A stretch of DNA of 64,000 bases from Solanum dulcamara (lineage: Eukaryota > Streptophyta > Magnoliopsida > Solanales > Solanaceae). The translations under genes and the position numbers were made by a program. The notes beneath the pieces were generated by a model that was not told the origin of the DNA, ran no database searches, and saw only the letters and a program-made list of their open reading frames with translations. The DNA lies in NCBI RefSeq assembly GCF_947179165.1, contig NC_077239.1:18887134-18951133 (forward strand), in the 5' to 3' direction. How positions within the stretch are numbered: position 1 is the stretch's first letter; each line of letters starts with the position of its first letter. Below are positions 32,476 through 42,658 of this stretch, piece by piece.

Positions 32476-34130
32476 ATTTTTAATAAAGTTTTAGTTAGAT
32501 ATATATTTTATTAAATTAATTTCATTAATATTTTATAATTTTAAATTTGAGTATTACATTTAATTTATTTAATTAATTAATTGATTTCATATTAAAAGCA
32601 TGAATTTTTTTTAAAATGTTGATTAATTTTTTTGTCATTTGTTAAAAGACTCTATAATAAAAAAAACCTGTCATTTATTATATTCATCAAATAATTAGTG
32701 CCATTTGATTATTATCCTAATATTTAAGAGTTTGAAATTAACTAAAATTATGACTATTAATTAAATATTTAGTTATTTGTAAAAGGTAAGAAGTCCTCAT
32801 ATTTAGTACTTAAAAATTGACTAAGATTTTGCTTTTTAAAATCTTTTCTTGTTTGAACTATATTAAAATTTCTAATATTTAATATTTTAAAAGTACAATT
32901 GGTTAACTTATAACATTTTTTCTTTCTTTATAAAGCTAACTAATAATAAAAATTATCACGCGCATTGATCTAGGGATCTTTGTTACTCTCTCTAATTCAT
33001 ATTAAGTTAGTGTTAGGGGATAATTACCTTTTGGAGGACTTTTTATAAAATATTTACTGCTTTTAAATATATTTTTTTATTTATTATTTCGATATATCAT
33101 ATTTAAAAAATATTTATCATTTATAGTTTTGTACTATGTATTAAAAGTGAATTATAAATGTAATATATATGTATTATAAATGTATTAAAATGTATTATAC
33201 TTGTTTTGATAAAAAAAAAAGTGCACTATGTATTAGAAATGAACTATACATGTAATGTAGATGTATTGCATTATGTATAAAAGTAAGTTTTGCATACACT
33301 ATAGATATATTATAAGTGTCTTAAAATGTTGACTTATTTTGGTAAAAATAATTGCACTATATATTAAAAGTGAATTATATATGTATTAAAATTACAAATC
33401 TATAAATGGTAAATATTTTATAAATATGATATATTTAGGTAAGTTTCCCGTAAGTTAATTGTTGAGGTATGATACACCACTTAAGAAACATATTTAAGGA
33501 TAAAATTAAATACTAATTTTACTATTATCTTTTTGATTATTTCAAAACTAATCTTCTAAAAAATATAAAGCAATTAGGAATTTCACTAAAAGAAAAAATA
33601 ATTATAAAAAAAATCTCAATAATTCTTTTTAACTTTAGAAAATTCACTTATATTAAACCATAAAAAAAGTTCTAGCAATTTACTTATAGTCTAAAGAAAA
33701 TAGCTTATAGGTTATAGCCTTCAACCTAAAGGTAGTCACCAATTCGCAAGTTCGAACACTCTATGGTTCTTAATTGACGAGTTTTTGCTGGAAATTTTTT
33801 GTGTGGATAAAGAAAAGGCACAAAGAAAACTCAACTACTTCTTAAAGATTAATAATAATATTAATAAATTATATATTTTTGCTTAATATTAATTATAATA
33901 TTTAAATGTTGATTATAAGAGTCGATGAATAAATTTTTAATCTATTTATATTGTATTGATTTAATGCTAAAACTATTATGTTATTAGCCTTTTAATTTCT
34001 TCCATTGCAATTTTGAAGTTATTATCTTTGCATTGCAATGTCAATATAATTTATTAAATATATATAAAAAAATTAATAATTTAAATACATAAACTTGGAC
34101 TCTAATTTAAATTTTAAAAGTCTTATTTAA
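32476..34130. other. AT-rich intergenic DNA with imperfect repeats
   Basis: No coding region is supported. At 33120-33440 three imperfect repeats of about 100 bp share GTGCACTATGTATTA, AGTGAATTATA and ATGTATTAAAATG; the same motif recurs at 35903-35930. TATAAAATATTTAC near 33045 and its rough complement near 33405 suggest an AT-rich inverted-repeat element, unclassified. Confidence 0.4.
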
Positions 34131-35359
34131 AATTTAAATACGTAAGACATTGATCAGTTGGGTAGATTTTCGTGTTTTCGAATTACTCCTCCCAATATAG
34201 TCCTTTAGCAAGGTTTGTTTTGCGTTTAAAGTCTCGGGACACGAGGTTCTTTGCTAGTCAATGTCGAGTAGTCCTGTTAATTTGAGGAAATCCAATCGAC
34301 TAGTGCCCACTCCTCCGATTTCGTTTGAGGACGAATAAGGGGTAAATTGGGCCCGAGGCCTATGCTTTTTTGAATTTTGTAAGGATCTGAACCATCGTTA
34401 GTTAGGTGACACTAAAAAATTCGTGAATTAAATTGACCCAATCTATATCATCCCGTCATAGCGGGAATGATTCCGCCACAGTGGTGCCGCCATGGCGGCA
34501 TAGGTCCCGCCATAGCGGGACAGTCGGGACAGAATTAAAAAGACGTGAATCCTTATTTCTTCCTTCTTCCCTTAAGTGCCAAAATAGGCGAGGGTCACCC
34601 AAAAAACCTCAGAAAAGCTGCTCTAGGCCTAGAGAGAAGGGAGGAAGATATTTCTAGCACAAAAAAGGCTGCAAACCACAAATTTCAGACCCGTATCCAC
34701 TGTTTCTCCGTCCATAAGTCGGGGATCGTTCGATAAACCCTCTTATAGCTTCTTGGCATCTAGGTAGGCTAGGTTTTCTCTTCTTAAGTAGTTGTAAATC
34801 TATTTCCACGCATTCTATGCCGAAGTTGATAGGAGATTTCACGCTTAGGCATTTGGGCATGGAGTTGGGATGGCTAAAAGTCATTATTACTGTGTAGGTC
34901 AGGGATATATATGTTTATTGGTATTGATTGGTTGTGACTAATGATAGTGGTCTAGTAATTGAATGTACACCTTGTTAAAAACATTTCGAGGGCAATGACT
35001 CCTGTGAGATTAATTGTAGACACTTGTTGGGTTGAATATAAGTCCCTAAAGCTGGAAAATGATGAAGGGGGAGAGACTCAGTATTGTTATTGACGTGTAT
35101 CAAGGATCTGGCTTGTATGAGAAATTATAGGTGATGGTTTTATATTCCTGTCTGTGCTACATGTACTTGTTACTGTAATTAATAGTATTGTCTACGCGTA
35201 TGTGACTAGGAAAGATGCGATGAGCTTGTAAAATGACTGTTGTGATCAATTACATACAATAATCCTGCTACTTGTTTGTGCAAATATGTGAATTAGTTGT
35301 TGTGGACTGTGGTTGTGTCTGTGACTGTGATTTGTATGTTCGATCGGGTGTCATGTTCT

Positions 35360-35398
<39 letters not shown>

Positions 35399-35590
35399 AC
35401 ACACACACATATATATATTGGATCAAATGTCACATTCCAACACAAGCTAACAGTTTGGGTATGAGTTTCATGAGAGAACCATTGTTTGACAGAATGATTG
35501 TGATTAAATGTGATTTCATGGGTGAGGACTATAGTGTTTGAAATTGGCATAACTGTAATTTACCAGACCCATCCTGTGTAATAATTAAGG
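34131..35590 (+). mobile_element. Remnant of a gypsy element: polyprotein end and 3' LTR
   Basis: CGTTTGAGGACGAATAAGG (34322-34340) matches the region just upstream of the 3' LTR in plant gypsy elements. An LTR probably starts TGTAAGGATC at 34378. Inside are inverted copies of CCGCCATAGCGGGA and CCGCCATGGCGG (34450-34520), and a stem-loop unit at 35342-35364 followed by an AC microsatellite. The right end is lost near 35590. Short ORFs at 34433-34736 have no domain. Confidence 0.5.
35361..35409. repeat. (AC)n microsatellite
   Basis: AC repeats run from 35361 to 35394, continue after AGAG to 35409, and are followed by an AT run. They begin within the 3' arm (GACAC) of a stem-loop subrepeat. 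Confidence 0.95.
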
Positions 35591-35709
35591 TGAGATGATT
35601 AATGTTGGCTGTATTTTAAAAAGTGTTTCATTTAAATTAGTGTGTTTCATTTTTTGCATAAAAAGTGTTCATAAAAATAATATATCATGTATATATAATT
35701 ATAAAAAAA

Positions 35710-35905
35710 ATATGTATATAATTTATCGGTTTGGTTTGATTATTTTTTTAGTATTTTTGAACAAAATCAAATATTATCGATTTTTAGTATTTTTGAACAA
35801 ACCAAAGCCAACCAAATAAAAAATTTGATTTATCTGATCAGTTTGAATTAAGTTTTCGATTTGGATTGGTTTTTACCCAAAACGTGAACACCTTTACAAT
35901 ATAGA
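35710..35905. mobile_element. Truncated hAT-like MITE end
   Basis: The stretch ATCGGTTTGGTTTG, repeated TTTTTAGTATTTTTGAACAAA, and the end ACGTGAACACCTTTA resemble the A/T-rich, GGTTTGG-containing non-autonomous hAT elements that end in GTGAACACCCCTA. The left terminus is not found. Confidence 0.35.
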
Positions 35906-36693
35906 TGTATTATAAATGTATTAAAATATATTATATTTTTTCACGACCCAAAATCGGGTGTCATTACACTCGTCTCAATCCACCGAGATAAGTCAGCCTG
36001 AAACCCAACGGAAAATAAATGAAGAAGTAAATGAAATAAAGCAAGGTTTAACTTAATCAAAAATACGTAACTAATCTCAAAATTCTCAAGATTGGTTGTC
36101 ACGTGTACAAGCCACTAATACATTATCGAAGTACGAAAGAAAATATAGGCATAATGTCTTTGTCTCTAGAGTAGGACTAAAAATAATAAAAGAGTATAAG
36201 GTGTCCGCCAGATGGATATAACAGCTACCTCAGCACTCGAAATGATATCCTCGGATGTGGTAGGAAACACTAGGAGATCAAGAAGGTCCGGACTCACAAC
36301 CTACACAAGTGGAGAAGCAAGGGGTGAGTACCAAATAACACAGTACTCAGCAAGTAGACAACTAAAACTAAGCAAAGTTTAATAGTTACACGTACTCCTG
36401 TCCTTCCAACCGAACCTCCTTAACTATAACCTGCATAAAAATCAGCCCAACTCTACACTTTGTACAATAATAATAATAATAATACAATCCGCGAATACTC
36501 ATCAATAGTCTCATCAAATTAATCATATCAAGTCAAGTTCAACATTTACAGAGCAATAAGGGGTAAACACGAATTCACAAATATCAAAAAGATGTGATGC
36601 AATGCAATGAAATGATGTATGTATGTCCTATCGGTACACATCCGCTGAATCACAGTCCGGAACCCATGAGGGACATTTCTGTCCATGTAATCT

Positions 36694-36839
36694 TCCATGG
36701 AGCGTGTGGCATGTCCCCTTAATATAATTATCCTTCCACGGATTGTGTGGCCCGACCCCTTTGTTTCATAATACCTGCCGTAGAGGGTGTGACCGGACCC
36801 CTTTGTTTCACAATACTTGCCACAGAGCGTGTGACCCGA
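36694..36839 (-). repeat. Stem-loop subrepeats in element D 3' LTR (4 units)
   Basis: On the minus strand four units near 42 bp apart have arms GTCAC/GTGGC, GTCAC/ACGGC, GCCAC/GTGGA and GCCAC/ATGGA around loops such as ACGCTCT and ACGCTCC, with flank GGTCGGG in most. Pairing is partly decayed. Confidence 0.75.
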
Positions 36840-36917
36840 CCTCTTTTTTTCATATCATTTCCAGTCTCAGAAAAATATATCAGAACCAATGTAATCAATT
36901 CATGTTCTCATTGTTAC

Positions 36918-38173
36918 GTCGGAAAAAGACGGTTTAAAATTAATTTTAACTTTATAGAGAAAAAATCAATTTTAGAAAAAGAAGAGCCACCACTTAATTT
37001 TTTAAAGAAATTAAGAAAACTTAATTTAAAAGACCTTAACAGATTTAAGCCTTAAAAATCAGAGAAAATGGGTAAGGGTTCAAATTTCCACTTTGAGAAG
37101 GTGTTAGCACTCAAAATGGCCGCTAACGTGCGGTTATCCGACGATTTGAAAAATATTTGACTAACTTTGAAAATATTACTTGTAAGTAGTAAAGATAAAT
37201 ATATTTATTTGAGTAGTAAATCAACTTAAAATATTTGAGATAATTTATTAAGAAAACATACTCTATTAAATGACTAAGTAAATGAATTTTAAATATGTTT
37301 AAAGAGAAGTGGTAGATCTAATGTACTTTAGATAAATTAAAGATGATTAAGACTTTGATTACATAAGAAAAATCATTTGAGCTATTTAGAATTTTTTTTT
37401 AGAGAAAGACACTTTAAACTCAATTGATTTGAAAGAACATCAACTTAAGAAAAAAAAAACTTTAAGATAATTTGAAAGAAAATTCCATTTTGTTGAAATG
37501 TCTAACTAAAAGAAAAATACTTGAACAAAGTCATTTTTAGAGCAAATTAACACAAAAATGGTTTCTCTTTTAAGGGGAGTTCGATTAAGTCAAACCAAAC
37601 TAAAAATTAACATCTAAGCAAGTATACACAACCATAAATAAATTAAATTATTACAATCCAAATAAATAGAATAACAATATAAATAAAACAAAAATCTGGC
37701 CCAATACTTAGTTTCTGTACACCTGGACTAAGATATTGGGCCACCTGTATTTTGGGCCTTGGGACCATTTTGTTTCTGTATATCATGATTATATATAAAT
37801 ATATATCATTGTATACACTCACCTTTTTTCTGTATCTCCTGTATATAGATTGTATATCAACCTATTTTCTTCCTCTGGAACCTATAGTAAACCTCCTTTA
37901 AATCCGCGTATCAGCTTCCGAAATTCGAACAAGGGTGAAGTTGACTCAAAACTCAACGATATGCGAGGATGGAGTCCGAAGATGTACTCGAATGGAGTCA
38001 CATGCACCAAAATAAAATCATAGAAGCAACTACTCATTTTAAATTGAACAAAGAAATATAACATAATATTTTAAAGCAACAAATTGAAGATTATCCTACT
38101 ATGTTAATTTGGAGAATGCAACTAGAAGTGCATATAAAGTGACATAGTGACTAACAACATGCATACATGTAGA

Positions 38174-38206
<33 letters not shown>

Positions 38207-39085
38207 ATATATATATAGAAATATATTCAAATAACTAAAGAACATGGAATTAACCTATACATTAAACTAACTCAAATTTTAAAGCAAGATTTAAATCAAT
38301 TAAGCCATGAAAAAAAATAAAAATTCTAACTCAATGATAACTTAAGTATATATTTATTATCTAAATCATGATAAAGAATAAATTAAAAATATGAAAATCT
38401 AAATGGTCAAACAAAACTACTAAAAAAAACCATGAACGAAATTGAGATTTTTTCTTCTCTTTTTTTTTTTATAAGATGTCTCTACATTTCAAGCAAGACA
38501 AAGATTTTTTTTAATCATTAATCTAATTGATTCTAACACATGCTAACTAAAAAAATAATTACAACTCAACTACATAAAAAACATGAAATAATTATTCATG
38601 AAGTAAATAAAATCGAGAAAAGATTTTTACCTATTTTCGGGCAGCGATTGAGATGACGAATTTGAGGGCGATGAACTCCTTGAACCTACCAAGAAATGAG
38701 AGAAAGAACTAAAAAAAGAAAAAGAATAAAAAATCCGAGACTGAAACTTTTTTGTGATTTTTTTTTTAGTATTATGTTCTTGCTTCCTTCTTTTTTGTGT
38801 GTATTCTTCTTGTATGTTGATGAATATTGATGAATGTTGATGAAAGAAGATTAATTCTCCCTTTTTTGTGATATATGTTCTTCTTGCTTTCTCTCCCTTT
38901 TTTGTGTGTGTTCTTGATTATTGTTTTTTGTTCTTGGTGAATAAAAATGGTGTCTTTTTTCTTCTCATCTCTTTTTTTACTTTTGAAGAAGATGAAGATG
39001 TTTTTTTAAAAAGAATGAGGTTGGTGAGAGTAATAATGAGGTTTTTGAATAATGATGTATTTGGTGGGGTGAAAAAAGGAAAAAG
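36918..39085. other. Foreign block replacing part of the D 3' LTR
   Basis: Begins TTACGTCGGAAAAAGACGG, includes AGCCACCACTTAATTTTTT and TGGGTAAGGGTTCAAATTTC, contexts known from other Solanaceae gypsy LTRs or leaders. It contains an AT microsatellite at 38173-38217 and T-rich runs. No ORF with a domain, no clear TSD. It may be a partial retroelement inserted with deletion. Confidence 0.4.
38173..38217. repeat. (AT)n microsatellite
   Basis: Two AT runs separated by ATTAT. Confidence 0.9.
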
Positions 39086-39160
39086 AATTTAAATTTACGG
39101 AAATGATCTTTTATGAAAGAGATAGGACTCATTCTTAAAATGACCACACGGGTCATTACA

Positions 39161-40366
39161 TTATCCACCACTAGAAACCATGTTCGTCCTCGATCATAAG
39201 GTAAAAGAAAGAAGGATACTCGATGCTACTAAGAGTTCGAGGCATAACCTTCAAGTTTGGTATTTGTCTTTTCCAATTGAACTCATCTTTAGACTATATC
39301 ATCATAAATCACTACCAAGATGAACTTTCGAATCAAACTTTGACGGATCTGCTAGTCAAGTTTAATCCCAAGTCATAGACTGACTCGTGGACCAAATCTG
39401 AATCGAATTCCTCAAAAATCACTGCATAACCATCAAGACAAATCCTCCATTAGATAACCACAAGAGAATTGCTGATCCCATACCCACTAAAATTAGGGGT
39501 AGGATTGAATCAGCCACAAACCACTCCAGCACACGAACCGTTGTCGATTCTAATATAACTCCATTCTCACAACAACTCTTTCCACAAGCTTGGATTATAC
39601 CAGTCTGATTCATAGACCTAAAGAATGAAATGGTTAAGCACCCATCTTGCGAGAAGTACCTCTAAGAACAAAAAACCTCAAACAACACCATCAAACCTGC
39701 CAAATATGTAGTTGTTATTGCAAACAAAACCTTAGATTCAATTATACGTAGCCGGAACATGAAATCGACGACGAGGTGTACAACAAGGTTTTAAGTCACT
39801 ACAAATATACATGGTAGCTCTTCTATAAGTCCTCATAAGAAAGGTGATACTTTTGAAATTTCCAAAAACCTTCAGTAGCCACAAGGCAACGCTAAATCTG
39901 CCATGTATGAACTGACCAAACCTGCGTAAGCATCTTACCCTACCAAGAGGACATAGATCGGTACATCTGATCCACCACTAGGAATTAATCCATGGGAGTG
40001 TAAAAAAGCATGAGCATAGATATGGAGTCATACTCTAAATCATGTTTGCAAAGTAGGTGTTCACATAAGAGTGTATAGGATCGAAGTTGAATAACGCAAG
40101 ATATTTCTTCCATAGCGGCTATAACACGCATTCCCATTCATCTGACTTCAAAATCTACCTGTCGGGTCCATAACAATCGAAGACATACTTGATACATCAA
40201 CTTCCACATACTTCTAACAGTAATCCACTAAAGCTAACACTCTCAATACTATCAGAACATCATGATCACACCAGCAAATTACTTTATTCTCAAACTGTCG
40301 CTAGTACCCAGATCCTCTTAGCAACACATTATTGTCTCCAAATTTCAAACTATAGACCTCACTCTT
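39161..40366 (-). other. Element D internal region, 3' part
   Basis: No intact ORF. It aligns with 16440-17950 of element B, minus the Tourist-like MITE, and with 45000-46479 of C in reverse complement. On the minus strand it ends TCGAGGACGAACATGG shortly before the 3' LTR. Confidence 0.7.
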
Positions 40367-42643
40367 TGTAATGACCCGTTAGGTAATTTTGAGAATGAGT
40401 CCTCCTCCTTTCATAGAAGATCCTTTTCGTAAATTTAAGTTGAAAATTTTGGACCTTTTGGTAACTTTGGTTAATTAGTTGAGGGATAAATTTACAGAAT
40501 TAATTTAATTAATAGGCTAAAGTGTTAATTTATTTAATACCCTATACCACTTTTCTTATATTTATTAAAATAGGTTAGTAGAGTTTGTAAATTTTAATAC
40601 ATAATTAGTTTGGAAAAGGAAAAAAAATAATAAAAGAAAAGAAAAAAAATTATATATATATATATAATTTGATGGCCTAATGCCATCAGATGTAGTGAGA
40701 AGAAAAATAGAGAACAACGACGCCAATGAAAAAAAAACTGGAAAAAAGTAAATACAGAGGAAGAAAGAAAAGAAAAGGGAAAAGAAAATAAAGAAGAAGA
40801 GAAAAATAGGGATTTTTATTCCAAAGCATCAATGTAATTATCCTCATCCTTTCCATTAAATTTTCATGTGATTATGAACATATTTTTAGGATATATTGGT
40901 GGAGAAACAATGCTGAAATAAAAAAATATGACTCTAGGGTTCTTCATATAAAATCTTAATTTGGGGTCGAATAACGATCCGTTTGAGCTGAAATTTGACA
41001 TGTGAGTTTATTTTATCATGAGTGAACATAATCAAGAAGAAAATTTCAGATTTGACTTCAATGACATAGAATGAGTTAGTTCCCGAGTTTTGGTAAGGTA
41101 AATAATTAAATATTAGGTATATTATATTTTATGAATTCCATTAAATTTATGATATTGGAGAAATTAGAACCTAACCCTAGGCTTAAAATTTGGAAATATG
41201 AGAGTTGACATGTTATTTGACATCAACATTAGGAACTTGATTATAGATTTGGGTAGGTTTTGGGTCTAGGCTAGACATATAATAATATGGGTGTTGTTAG
41301 TTTCGAAATCTTATTGTGGTTATTTATTTGATTAGATTATACTTATTTGGAGGCCCAACGAAAAGGGAAGGCTCAAGTACCGGAATAATTGCTCGATTAA
41401 TTAAGGCAAGTGAATTTCTAAACCTCAGTTTAAGCTTGTAGATGATTGTATTTCCATGTTATGTGTACTAGAGAGTAATGAGAATTAGACTGGATTATTG
41501 ACTATATGATTGACCTTAAAAATGGAGATGAGGGGTAGAAAATAGTGATCTAATGACATGTATTGGTGGAATTGATATGTTGTGATTATGGATTTATTTT
41601 GGACATGTGAAATGACTATGTTGATGTGAGATAGAAAAAAATATGGTTGTTGTCATATTATTATCATGAATTATATGAACATGAATTGATTGCATTGGTT
41701 CTGACATATTGTGTTGAGATTGAAAATGATATGAAACAAAAGGGGTCGGGCCACACGCTCCGTGGCAGGTGTTATGAACCAAAGAGGTCGGGCCACACGC
41801 TCTGTGATAGGTATTATGAAATAAAGGGGTCGGGCCACATGCTCCGTGGCAGGATATATATATTGAGGGGACGGGCCACATGCCCTGTGGCAGGTTACAT
41901 GGACAGAAATGTCCCCCATGGGTTCTGGACTGTGATTCAGCGGATGTGTACCGATAGGACAGACATGCATCATTTCATTGCATTGCATTACACCTTTATG
42001 ATATTTGTGAATTTGTGTTTAACCCTTTATTGCTCTGTATTTGCTGAACCTAACTTGATATAATTCATTGATGAGACTATTGATGAGTATTCATGGACTG
42101 TATTACTGTTATTATTGTACAAGTGGAGAGTTGGCTGATTTTATGCAGGTTGTAGTTAAGGAGGTTCGGTTGGGAGGATAGGAGTACTTGTATTTATTGA
42201 GCCTTGCTTAGTTTTAGTTATCCACTTGCTAAGTACCGTGTTGTTTGGTACTCACCCCTTGCTTCTACATTTGTGTAGGTTGTGAGCTCGGACTTGCTTG
42301 ACCTCTTAGTATTTCCACCACATCCGAGGCTATCATTTCGAGTGTTGAGGTAGCTGTTACATCCATCTAGCGGACACCTCATACTCTTCTAATATGTTTT
42401 AGTCCTATTCTAGAGACAAAGACATTGTGACTGTATTTTCTTTCGTACTTCGATAATGTATTAGTGGCTTGTATATGTGACAACCAGTCTTGGGGGATTT
42501 TGAGATCTTTCTTATTTGTTTTTGATGAAGTTAAACCTTGTTTTATCTTAATTACTTCTGCATTCACTTTCCATTGAGTTTTAGGCTGACTTATCTCGGT
42601 GGGTTGAGATGAGTGCCATCACAACCGAATTCGAGTCGTGACA
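40367..42643 (+). repeat. Element C 5' LTR
   Basis: Starts TGTAATGACCC and ends GAGTCGTGACA. It is almost identical by eye to 46480-48394 plus 58621-58911 except for an AT run near 40654-40672 and one extra stem-loop unit. Confidence 0.9.
41741..41895 (+). repeat. Stem-loop subrepeats in element C 5' LTR (4 units, about 42 bp)
   Basis: Stems begin at 41750, 41792, 41834 and 41875. Arms are GCCAC/GTGGC in units 1, 3 and 4 and GCCAC/GTGAT in unit 2, with 7-nt loops ACGCTCC, ACGCTCT, ATGCTCC and ATGCCCT and a flank GGGTCGG or close variants. Unit 4 pairs perfectly despite two loop changes. Confidence 0.88.
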
Positions 42644-42646
42644 AAA

Positions 42647-42658
42647 TGGTATCAGAGC
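42647..42658 (+). promoter_or_regulatory. Element C primer binding site (tRNA-iMet)
   Basis: TGGTATCAGAGC, perfect core complement of initiator tRNA-Met, three bases after the 5' LTR. Confidence 0.88.

Larger units (their letters stand above)
35939..39160 (-). repeat. Element D 3' LTR, with a foreign block inside
   Basis: Left end (TTTCACGACCC) and right end (GGGTCATTACA) match the family termini. From 35939 to 36917 and from about 39085 to 39160 it aligns with the C LTRs; between them is unrelated sequence (36918-39085), and about 1.2 kb of the expected LTR is missing. Confidence 0.7.

Noticed and set aside
34450..34520. GC-rich inverted CCGCCATGGCGG copies as a terminator or regulatory hairpin
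   Set aside because: Lie inside a degenerate LTR remnant; in a plant nuclear setting there is no basis to call a terminator.
38868..39171. ORFs in T-rich DNA on both strands
   Set aside because: Low-complexity translation (poly-F/L or K/E) with no domain.
30897..41895. CRISPR-like appearance of regularly spaced palindromic units
   Set aside because: Units are contiguous tandem repeats with similar intervening sequence, not distinct spacers; the context is plant LTR retrotransposons.
41594..42063. ORFs in both strands with CGPTPLFHNT or GSGHTLRGR repeats (also 36743-37055, 47689-48116, 63595-63960)
   Set aside because: Products of the 42-bp stem-loop arrays in the C/D LTRs; frames change with unit number.
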